Positions 28,101 through 35,587 of a stretch of 64,000 bases of DNA are shown here, one piece after another (the stretch's first letter is position 1; each line of letters starts with the position of its first letter). This stretch comes from Bdellovibrionales bacterium. GTDB lineage: Bacteria; Bdellovibrionota; Bdellovibrionia; Bdellovibrionales; UBA1609. The stretch is from the NCBI GenBank assembly GCA_016716765.1, contig JADJVA010000020.1, positions 620,001 to 684,000 on the forward strand, read 5' to 3'. Under the pieces are notes generated by a model. That model worked only from the letters and a program-made list of their open reading frames with translations. It made no database searches and was not told the origin of the DNA. The position numbers were made by a program, and so were the translations under genes.

Positions 28101-28489
28101 ACCTCTAAGGCAAATCCCCCTGTAGGCTTCATGGATCTCAGAACATTCGCTCCATCCAGATAATGTCGAACAGGATAGCCGCCGGCCGATCCAGAAACGA
28201 TCGCCTGCAAATCCAGGGGCGGAACAAATTCCATCACCTGAGGTGGCAACTCAAGTCCAAGCTGCTCTAAAACGCCCCCAGGCCGTACCAACTCCTGAAC
28301 GTATTTATTATATATTTGAGCCTCTGGAACTGCACGAGGACTTTCAATAATCCTGTAATGATAGCGTCCGGTCTGACTCTTTTCGTCAGCAGTTTTCGCT
28401 AACTCCTTCATGCACTTTTCCCCAGTGGCATGAACCTGTGCAGAAAGCCCGAGAAAAAAACCTACGAATGCTAGCGCCCATGAAATCAC
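25199..28489 (-). CDS. Exported SpoVR/YcgB-like and DUF444/YeaH-like VWA fusion protein
   Basis: Two normally separate protein families are joined here. Residues about 60-400 align with SpoVR/YcgB: FIGHSHFAKN (near 175) matches its YGHNSFFKNN motif and TQIMNEGWAS (near 315) its TQVMNEGWAT motif. A Pro-rich linker (near 440) and a Gly/Lys-rich linker (about 775-815) follow. Residues from about 820 on match DUF444/YeaH: WVDIPEELYSRFLGE, then a VWA domain whose MIDAS motif is FVMDASGSVG near 922, with GGGTDYSAG and GDMEDF. I start at GTG 28489, which has GGAGG five bases upstream and overlaps the preceding stop as GTGA; it yields the signal-peptide-like ISWALAFVGFFLGLSAQVHA. YcgB and YeaH are cytoplasmic in other bacteria, so the signal is unexpected. 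The join at the protein level is visible; the common function is inferred. Confidence 0.82.
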   Translation of the reverse strand: MISWALAFVGFFLGLSAQVHATGEKCMKELAKTADEKSQTGRYHYRIIESPRAVPEAQIYNKYVQELVRPGGVLEQLGLELPPQVMEFVPPLDLQAIVSGSAGGYPVRHYLDGANVLRSMKPTGGFALEVIYPGGGKKDQVGNQSGGQKPKVAYQHGLFRDDNVRDQQYSIVDHAFIGHSHFAKNSGLPHYRVGQGLEATRELDAVLEKAYREFDQDYVMRWYLFAQTLMPLLDYSGPYWEPVEDFVPKSGTTSWMSSGGGQVARPEIMSHPRKITENVLQAFTANLGPEEPSWKREILEKLIVSMSFRPALVHTQIMNEGWASIMQEIIPRHTETHHNFEYYLNSQRVMQGETLPKVRDPYSLGVFCWRRIRERFEEQPEIKLLKSQLEKDGKFLRYGEELIATMTDDDFIRFAVDQRFIDKTKLAVVRKASRDENDPNLPPPPPNPNEPPPAQWIIVSREPERVAQMLIDSVLKPKYTYRPRVRLMNFTRPNTGEVELVIDDDFGRVLPIDHETVGPALYALANIMNRPMSLEATFMEKKGQQPPDWIWHMPDWWRREYGHLFVEPTILMRARVIVSPYGDVSAYKIVKETYPGGVLDTGTVRKRSFTEEAAPEFAEKLSSYLKAYIVDLYLEDDKQLEKVVRGSDTLREAISMGIKKISDDPIPEGSMVLQSPNSAGAISAYEMMLNRRMAMAMERASKLKGGFVIGSGGKVKLRALPSEVHIEFDREHLEQTLKDLPPAPIGKAASDLHMTFSKSDSNSSGLIASPFNPDAGGNGQVGPIDGHKGDRFWGPGDSKGGKGGNKPGEEESDPSWVDIPEELYSRFLGERVRLPKLNKKPGLSKTSARKPGRSRRSLAGFLREDRIMENAVGRGVEALIKEGKDPFENPEDMIYEGFEGLQLSDIIVKSTKPTKKPDVKAVVVFVMDASGSVGAYLDAFKRFVNDMEALVRYNYKGFDFRFIVFDHAAHLLKNRDEFFKFQLGGGTDYSAGINRAKKLFEDEYPRAAWDRYTFVLGDMEDFGNQAMAPIKSLLEESEYFGGVAGLHGEGYVPELYEAIVAEAGSNDAVGHTVIDKDGGYVIRNLREVLRNEEESN

Positions 28490-31400
28490 TGTTTCCTCCC
28501 GCCCGCCATCAGGCGAGTACACACTCCGACAAACTTGTCTCGACGAACCATCAAACTCTCTTGACTCATACGTGCGTCGTGTTGCGCTAAACTTCCCATC
28601 TCCCTCAAAAACGCATCTGTCGTCATGGCAAACGGTGAATTTTGATGCTTCCCAATATATTCCCTATAGTTTTTCGCACTTCCAAAACTGTGATCCCTCG
28701 CCGTTTCAATAACATCGATCAGAAACTTTGCTGCCCTCGGCCAGGATAATCCCACGACAGCCCGATCCAGAATAAATCCGAAGAGTCTCGCGCTGTCATA
28801 GATCGTAAGATCGCCCAGACTTTCGCCCGATCCACTCTTGTCCTCGGATGAAAACTCATCTAAAAAATCTTGAAATGTTTGAATCAGTTGCTGATAAACC
28901 AGCTTGGCCTCTTCCTCAGGAGCTGCAACTGGCAAATCCTTAAACCATCTCTGCAACCTCTGCTGATCAAATCCTGAAATTCGAGACATATCTTCTGATG
29001 GAGGAAGCCTTAAGAAAAGACGCTGAAACCCCCAAAGTACTTCTTCAACTCGGCGTACATAAGCTGCAATCAGAAACGCCCTATCTGGCTGTTGACTGAT
29101 TGTCGCCAATTTATTGTCGAGAAAATCTCCTAAATTAGCAGGCTGATTACTGATTCGATAATTTGCTTTAAACGGAAAATAGGAAGAATCCGATTTTTTG
29201 GATCCACCCATTAGGATCTCCACAAGTTCAGAGATTTTCTCGTGACCAAGAAAATCTAATTCCTCGGGATGAAGGATCGTCTCTCGTGGAGGGATGGAAA
29301 AATGAGTCACAAGATGATCGGTCAATCCAATAATAAAGCCATCCCTCACCGAATTTGATTGACCAACAGCCGAGATTACAAGGGTATCCGTCTGATTGGC
29401 CTGAAGAACCAAACCATTCCCTAATTGCAGCCTGAATTCACGAATCAAGAGCCTCATGAAAGAGGCCAACGATCTCATATCGTTCGGAACAATCGGATCA
29501 ATCTGAGTATGAGCCACAACTGCCTTCTTAAAATCGTCGAGACCGACTCCCGCCCCCGCCGTTGATCCGAATGAGTCCCTAAGATTCGACCCACTTCCAT
29601 CAGGGCCTGTTCTCGCCGTTACCAAATAGAGCCTCGCTGGCGCCGCATTTACTGGAACATGGGTCAAAGCGGTTGTCGCTGGAACCAAAAATGCCCTCGC
29701 ATCAGCTCCCTCAAAAAAATCGACCAAACCGTCAATCACTGAAGGTTCAACCATGACAAAATGATTTGGCGATACCCGCGCATCTTCACGAATTCTTGCT
29801 GCTAACTCAGGCACCTTTGCATCTCGGGGGAAATGATCCATGGGAATGATGTAGGCCCACCGAGCAACTGCCGAATCCTCCAAGTCCATGTCCTTGTCCG
29901 ACAACGCCGCGAGTACTTCCTTCTTCAGAAGTTCTTCCGGCTTATACTTCTTCAAATTGTCTATGTAGTTCTTGCGCCGACCTTCGTTTGCCGGGTTGAG
30001 AGTCATGTAAAGACTCAAATTCTGGACTGGAATCTCTCGCGCCTTGTCGTTCTTTTTAGAACGAACAGTGATCATCCCTCCCTTTGCTTCAAACAAACTC
30101 ATGATAAACTGGTACAGTCGTCTCTTAACTGCAACTGTGGTAGCTTTATGAAAATCGTCAAACACCAAATGTGCACGAGCCCCATTCGGCTGGGACAATA
30201 AATCATAAATGTCTGCAATGGCCTCTTCTACGGACGACTTTTTGGGATCCGTGGACTCTTTCTCTGTCAGCTGACCAACATCGATGAAGATGTAACCCGC
30301 CTCCTCATTTGAAGCATGACCTCTCGCGTACTCCTTCAAATTGATAACTTTGAAGAAAGTCTTAATCATCGCGGTTTTTCCACTTCCTGTACCGCCAAAA
30401 AATAGGAAAGATGCCGGAATTGGTTTACTCGGATCAGCAGGCCTAGTTTGAGTATTGAAGACGTTAAGAAAAGTTGCTTTTAGTTCGGCAGAGCCCTTGT
30501 ATCCGTAATCCTCAAAGAGTCGAACTGCCGCCCGAATATTGTGTGTGATTCTCAAAGGGTCACCCTCAGCCAGAATATCTCGATTGAGTGGCATAGGAAA
30601 CACCTTGGTAAAAAGGCGTCCCAAGGTGTTTTCATCAATGCGTCGTTCTCTGCGCATGGCCGCGTCTTCGGTCAAGGACGCTCTGAGTGTGACAAATGCC
30701 TTCACGAAAGCCGTCGTGCTATCAATATTTAAATCGTAAGCGATGCCCTCGACCCTATTGATAAAATGCTGAATGAGTTGATCCCGAGGATTGACATCTG
30801 CGGCCCCATTTAAAACGGCAAACTCATAACCCAGTGCCTGGATTTCAGGCTGAGAAAACAAAGAATTCATTCGGTCAAATTTTATCTGGTTATCAGGTGC
30901 TTCCAAACGATCCACCTCATAGTGATCGCCGAGACGATAGATCTTATCTTCGGGTGCAAGAGCCCCCTGAAGGCGCTTCCACTGCTCCTCAGTACCTATA
31001 AGAATGGTCGTCGCCTCTCTGCGAACTGATTTATCTAAACTCCATCCCTTTTCCTTGCGTGGCTGAACGGCCTGGCCTTCCGTTGCCAACCACCACATTG
31101 TGTGAGGAAGAATCTTATCGGAACCACCCGACGACGATCCAGCTTTCGATTTTCCCTCATCTTCGTCTACGGTCAAAGAAGCCAAGCGGATTCTGTCCTT
31201 TTCTCTGATTTTCTGAAGCGTCGATAATTGCAATTCTAGTTCTTCTAGACGTTCAAAATCCAATTTTGAATCTTCAAGTTCCACGTAGTTCTGTTGAGCT
31301 TGCCTTTCTCTGAGCTCCAAAACTTCCTCTTGAATTCCCTCAATCTCAGCCCCGATGTCAAACAGGCCAGCTTCCAACTCAGCTCGATCTTCCTCCGAGG

Positions 31401-34400
31401 AGTCCTTTGCCGCCGTCTGATTCCCAGCCGCAGCCCCCCCTCCCTCAGCCAAAGAGTCCATGCCTATTCTTGAGTCCGAGAGTAGGTCCCTTCGGGCCTT
31501 TAGCTGCAAGGGATCCCGTAGCATGAGGTTAGGAGAATCCTTTGCGTTGATAGGACGCCCTAAGCGCTCAACCGCTTCTAATTCTCCAACCAAAACGGCA
31601 TGGCGTGACACTGTTGCCCCTTTTACAGCCTTGAGATTATCCAGCACCTCGGTCTGTGTGCCAGTTGATGAAAGCCGCGAAAGAGCCAGTTTTGGATTCC
31701 CATGGGACCAAGGCTGAGAAGATGCAATGTCCTCATTCATCCAGCGAAGCCAAACCAATTTATTGACAACAGGCAGAAGCTCAGGAGGAACAAGAAATAC
31801 AATCTGTTCTCCACTAAGCTGCCCTGTCGCTGCCTTATTCAGAAGCTTGTCAAGGGAAGGGAAGAGGGCCATCTCATCTGCATGATAGAGACCCGAGCTT
31901 CCAAGGGCTTTGAGATCATCTGGAACCTTTCCAGATTTTGGTGGCCAAATCGTCCAACTCGATGTCAAAAAATCATAGTTCATAGAAAATCGATCCAACA
32001 GTCCATAGTCGCGCGCTTGTTTATGGCGACTTTTGATCTGTCTCCATTCATTCATTGTAACAATCATCAAGCCGGTTGGAGTCGTGTATTTTCCCTTCAA
32101 TTTCTTCAATCCAGTTGGAGTCTTCGCTCTCCCTCCAGAAACGACAAGAGACAAAAAATCAGATGGAGTTTTGGGATTCTCACCAGGAAAACGAACACGA
32201 GGATCCTCCATTGCGTCTTCGCTTTCCTCTTTCTGACTCACAGTCAACGTCTCAAATTCATCACTTCTCCGCTCGTTATCCCCTTCAGCTTCGACAGCAG
32301 CGCGAGTTGCCACCTCATAGGTAGATAGCAGGCTGGGTTCAAGCAACAAAATCCCTTTTCCAACTCCTCCTGAGCTCTCCTGTCCTTGAATAGCGCCCAT
32401 CTCATCCGCAATCTCGACGTCATCAAGCGTTTCATCTGCCAAGTAATAACCAATTTTTGTATTACCCAACGAAAATCTGCCCCTTTTTCCCAGAAGCTTT
32501 TTAAGCATTGCCCGCTTAAACCCTTCCTTGAGCGAGGGCTCTACGATCACCACTTCAATTCGATTTGCGAATGTTTTCTGTTCGACATATCTATCCAGAA
32601 AGGCATCAAAGCCTTCAAATAAAGCCGACTCTCCTGCTAAATTGGTCTTTCCGGGAGCATCCTCCCCCGATCCGTTTGGCTTCGAAGTTTCGCCAGTCTC
32701 AGATCCGGCCTTTTCAGTCTTCTCGCCCTTTTTAGGCGATCCTGAATCCAAAATCTTGCCGGCCTTATCGAACACATCATCCATCCCTTTGACTCTCGAA
32801 CGCAGATGACCAGCACTCCAGATTTCCCAAACCCCCCCTCGACTAAGCCTTTTATTAGCATAGCCTACATCTGTATCCCTTATTCCCTCAGCCACACGAA
32901 GATTCGCAAGTGCCGCGTTTCTGGGAACAACATACTTATCGGGTTCCAAAAGCTTTCTCACTTTTATCTCTGAAGACAAAAATCCAACGGAAGGATCATC
33001 AACCCAATAATACCGCCCCTCAGCATCGACGGCCAAGTGTCTCTTATACTCAGAGGACCCAACAAAACTGCGAAACACAGTTTTCTTGTCCGAGGTTGCT
33101 AGCTGAAGTTTTCCCTGAGCAAGGGCTGGCATATCCAAACTTCCATTCACGACAAAGACAGCGTTCTTTGAACCTGGAATTTTAGAATCTTCCCGAAAAA
33201 ACAAAAAGATATGGAAGAGGTCAGAGTTTCCCTTCTCTCCTTGCACAATTTTACTGTAAACAAAACTCTGATAGGGAAGGTCGAAGCTAACTTGCTTAAA
33301 AACCGGATTCGCTGCTCCCTCTTGCGTAGGAGTTGCGACAATCCCTAAACTAAATGACTTTGCAACTTCAGCAGAGCGACCTGAAGTTTTCTTCGCCGTG
33401 GAAAAAGGAAGGAGAGTAATTCTAACTGATTTGAAGTTATCTCTGGTCACACGAGGAAATTGAAGGACGCGTTCTTCCAAGGTGTGCTGAACAAGCTTGG
33501 TCGACCTTTCTATCCGGCTAATCAAGGGTCGTCCCAATGCCTCCAATTTCAGATATCTATCGTCTCCCAACTTGGCTTGAGAACCATCAGCTGGCTTCGT
33601 ATAGGACCAAAATCCGGTGTAGTCCTTGGGTGCACCAGTTGGGTCATACTGAATAAAATGCAGCTGATTTTGCAAAATTGGCGTCTCTAGCTGAGAACGC
33701 AGATAGACTTGAGGCCCAAATTCGGTCTTCGGCACATCCAATCCCAAACCATTTTTTATGAGCCTCGTGTAAGGGACAGACAGGGGAGAACTCGAGTCTG
33801 TCTTTGATGCAACTCGAGAACCCACAACAGCGTGCCCCGCCTTATCACTTTCCGCCGCTGAGGCGATTTTCTTTTTTAAATAGGCGGCTACTCCAGAAAC
33901 TGGAGTGACGTTGTCAAAAACTGGCTCGCCAGGTCGAGCTAGTTCAAGCCTGAGTATCATTTCTTTCGCTGTGATATAGAGGGTGTCCATGAGAGCTTCG
34001 GTTTGTAGAAGCCTCAAAGATCCAGTTTCTTCAACAACAATATTCCAGACAGAACCGTATTTGGCCCGATCCTTTCTTGCTGATACGAGGAAAGAATGGA
34101 CGATTCTGGATCCAAACCGAAAGGTTCCAGCTCTGATCATCTCTATCTGCGCGTTGGGAACGAGGATCTTGTCTAAGACTCCATCTCTGAGATCTAGAAT
34201 CTGAAAAATCTTCGAGTCGGAAACCCTCACAGCCAAATTTGGATTTCCATTACTAAAAAACAATATCGCAGATTGGTGACTGACAGCCACGCCATCACCC
34301 ACTCCTCCATCCCAACTCAATCCACTTATCAAGTACTTTCCCGATTTAGGATCGCGATCAATTCCAAAATCCCCCAACGACCTCGCCTTGGCCGTTTCTT

Positions 34401-35481
34401 TGTCGAGAAAAGTGATCTGCCCGCCCGATATCATCGCCGTGGTCTGTCCTCGACCTAATTCATGAGGAATGTCCACAAGCCTATAGCTACGAGAAAATGG
34501 GTCGTAAACTAAGCCGAGTTGGCCCCAAGATTCGTTGACCACTGGGTCAATGGGATATTCATTTAATGAGTAGGCTCCAGTAGCGGGGTTGTAGACGGGA
34601 ACGCCTGCGAATGGGAATGGAACCGAGTCAACGAGCTTCCCTTCTGTGTTTTTAACCTTTCCCGATTCGATGTATGGGGCTACGCGATCGAGATGCTTTC
34701 TCCAACGAGACATGACTCCATTCTGATCTTCAGCACGTGGTAATTGCATCCTTGCGTTCTCCACAACAAGGGGTGACAGAACGGTGAAGTCATTTCCACC
34801 ATTTCCAAGGGAGAGGTGCATCCTCTCCAACTGTTTCGTGATCATGTATTCGTAGCCCAAAACGACGGCGCGATCATCTCGCACAGCTACCTTCTCTCCA
34901 CCAGAGGAGAGCGGTACTAAAAGGGCAAACGTAACTCCATTACCCAAAAAACTGTCAACTTTGACGGAGATCAAAAGCAGCCGCTCCGACACAGATCCCC
35001 GGAATCGAGTTCCAACATCATAGATCATGACCTCATCAGGGTGTTCAAGACGAGGCAGATCGATCGACTTCCCACTTAGGACGTCTACCAGGCTAATCCC
35101 CCCAGGGCCCTTCTCCCCCAATAAAAGGTAGGACTTTTTATTCTTGGGACTGGAGTTGTAATTGAATAGAGTGAGACGCCCATTGATCAACGTCAGAGCT
35201 TCATTGGAAGAACCAATACCTGCTGAAGGACTCAAGAAGGCTAGGATCCCCTTGTATGCCCGATGAACCCCGGTGGGGCTGCCGGGAACAAGAAGGTCCA
35301 ATTCCCCTGTTTTGGCGTGCAGCTTATAAATCCCAGAGGGCATGTTCTCCGACTCGCCCCCATTGGTCACAACCTCGAAGATTTCGGCACCTTGGGAAGA
35401 ATAAGTGAACCGAGCGGCCTCTGAACTGAGAGTATGGATCAAGACGCCAAATCCAACTAAAAGACCGAAAAACCATTGCAT
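28486..35481 (-). CDS. Giant exported-looking protein with C-terminal AAA+ ATPase domain
   Basis: A 2331-aa protein. The first 22 residues (QWFFGLLVGFGVLIHTLSSEA) look like a signal peptide. Residues about 25-900 are beta-rich with many short strands and Gly/Asp turns, suggestive of propeller or repeat structure. About 1030-1340 contains segments such as VVIVEPSLKEGFKRAML; a charged coiled coil (ELEAGLFDIGAEIEGIQEEV and following) lies near 1350-1430. A AAA+ domain follows with Walker A FFGGTGSGKTAM near 1697, Walker B HLVFDDFH near 1770 and sensor-1-like LYMTLNPAN, resembling Clp or MoxR-type ATPases. The last 300 residues are helical. ATG 35481 has GAGGG seven bases upstream; a GTG one codon earlier is less likely. 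It lies between the PrkA-like and the SpoVR/DUF444 genes, so a joint role is probable. I cannot name a family for the N-terminal two thirds. Confidence 0.8.
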   Translation of the reverse strand: MQWFFGLLVGFGVLIHTLSSEAARFTYSSQGAEIFEVVTNGGESENMPSGIYKLHAKTGELDLLVPGSPTGVHRAYKGILAFLSPSAGIGSSNEALTLINGRLTLFNYNSSPKNKKSYLLLGEKGPGGISLVDVLSGKSIDLPRLEHPDEVMIYDVGTRFRGSVSERLLLISVKVDSFLGNGVTFALLVPLSSGGEKVAVRDDRAVVLGYEYMITKQLERMHLSLGNGGNDFTVLSPLVVENARMQLPRAEDQNGVMSRWRKHLDRVAPYIESGKVKNTEGKLVDSVPFPFAGVPVYNPATGAYSLNEYPIDPVVNESWGQLGLVYDPFSRSYRLVDIPHELGRGQTTAMISGGQITFLDKETAKARSLGDFGIDRDPKSGKYLISGLSWDGGVGDGVAVSHQSAILFFSNGNPNLAVRVSDSKIFQILDLRDGVLDKILVPNAQIEMIRAGTFRFGSRIVHSFLVSARKDRAKYGSVWNIVVEETGSLRLLQTEALMDTLYITAKEMILRLELARPGEPVFDNVTPVSGVAAYLKKKIASAAESDKAGHAVVGSRVASKTDSSSPLSVPYTRLIKNGLGLDVPKTEFGPQVYLRSQLETPILQNQLHFIQYDPTGAPKDYTGFWSYTKPADGSQAKLGDDRYLKLEALGRPLISRIERSTKLVQHTLEERVLQFPRVTRDNFKSVRITLLPFSTAKKTSGRSAEVAKSFSLGIVATPTQEGAANPVFKQVSFDLPYQSFVYSKIVQGEKGNSDLFHIFLFFREDSKIPGSKNAVFVVNGSLDMPALAQGKLQLATSDKKTVFRSFVGSSEYKRHLAVDAEGRYYWVDDPSVGFLSSEIKVRKLLEPDKYVVPRNAALANLRVAEGIRDTDVGYANKRLSRGGVWEIWSAGHLRSRVKGMDDVFDKAGKILDSGSPKKGEKTEKAGSETGETSKPNGSGEDAPGKTNLAGESALFEGFDAFLDRYVEQKTFANRIEVVIVEPSLKEGFKRAMLKKLLGKRGRFSLGNTKIGYYLADETLDDVEIADEMGAIQGQESSGGVGKGILLLEPSLLSTYEVATRAAVEAEGDNERRSDEFETLTVSQKEESEDAMEDPRVRFPGENPKTPSDFLSLVVSGGRAKTPTGLKKLKGKYTTPTGLMIVTMNEWRQIKSRHKQARDYGLLDRFSMNYDFLTSSWTIWPPKSGKVPDDLKALGSSGLYHADEMALFPSLDKLLNKAATGQLSGEQIVFLVPPELLPVVNKLVWLRWMNEDIASSQPWSHGNPKLALSRLSSTGTQTEVLDNLKAVKGATVSRHAVLVGELEAVERLGRPINAKDSPNLMLRDPLQLKARRDLLSDSRIGMDSLAEGGGAAAGNQTAAKDSSEEDRAELEAGLFDIGAEIEGIQEEVLELRERQAQQNYVELEDSKLDFERLEELELQLSTLQKIREKDRIRLASLTVDEDEGKSKAGSSSGGSDKILPHTMWWLATEGQAVQPRKEKGWSLDKSVRREATTILIGTEEQWKRLQGALAPEDKIYRLGDHYEVDRLEAPDNQIKFDRMNSLFSQPEIQALGYEFAVLNGAADVNPRDQLIQHFINRVEGIAYDLNIDSTTAFVKAFVTLRASLTEDAAMRRERRIDENTLGRLFTKVFPMPLNRDILAEGDPLRITHNIRAAVRLFEDYGYKGSAELKATFLNVFNTQTRPADPSKPIPASFLFFGGTGSGKTAMIKTFFKVINLKEYARGHASNEEAGYIFIDVGQLTEKESTDPKKSSVEEAIADIYDLLSQPNGARAHLVFDDFHKATTVAVKRRLYQFIMSLFEAKGGMITVRSKKNDKAREIPVQNLSLYMTLNPANEGRRKNYIDNLKKYKPEELLKKEVLAALSDKDMDLEDSAVARWAYIIPMDHFPRDAKVPELAARIREDARVSPNHFVMVEPSVIDGLVDFFEGADARAFLVPATTALTHVPVNAAPARLYLVTARTGPDGSGSNLRDSFGSTAGAGVGLDDFKKAVVAHTQIDPIVPNDMRSLASFMRLLIREFRLQLGNGLVLQANQTDTLVISAVGQSNSVRDGFIIGLTDHLVTHFSIPPRETILHPEELDFLGHEKISELVEILMGGSKKSDSSYFPFKANYRISNQPANLGDFLDNKLATISQQPDRAFLIAAYVRRVEEVLWGFQRLFLRLPPSEDMSRISGFDQQRLQRWFKDLPVAAPEEEAKLVYQQLIQTFQDFLDEFSSEDKSGSGESLGDLTIYDSARLFGFILDRAVVGLSWPRAAKFLIDVIETARDHSFGSAKNYREYIGKHQNSPFAMTTDAFLREMGSLAQHDARMSQESLMVRRDKFVGVCTRLMAGGRKQ

Positions 35482-35587
35482 CACTTATCCCTCACCCAAA
35501 AATAATTTTGAATACAATAAACTCTTCCCTCATCGGCGCTGAACTATTTAAACAACTTCAAATGAAGTCGACCTCGATCAGCCGCCA

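Noticed and set aside
31702..32328. 208-codon plus-strand frame
   Set aside because: Antisense shadow of the 2331-aa AAA+ gene.
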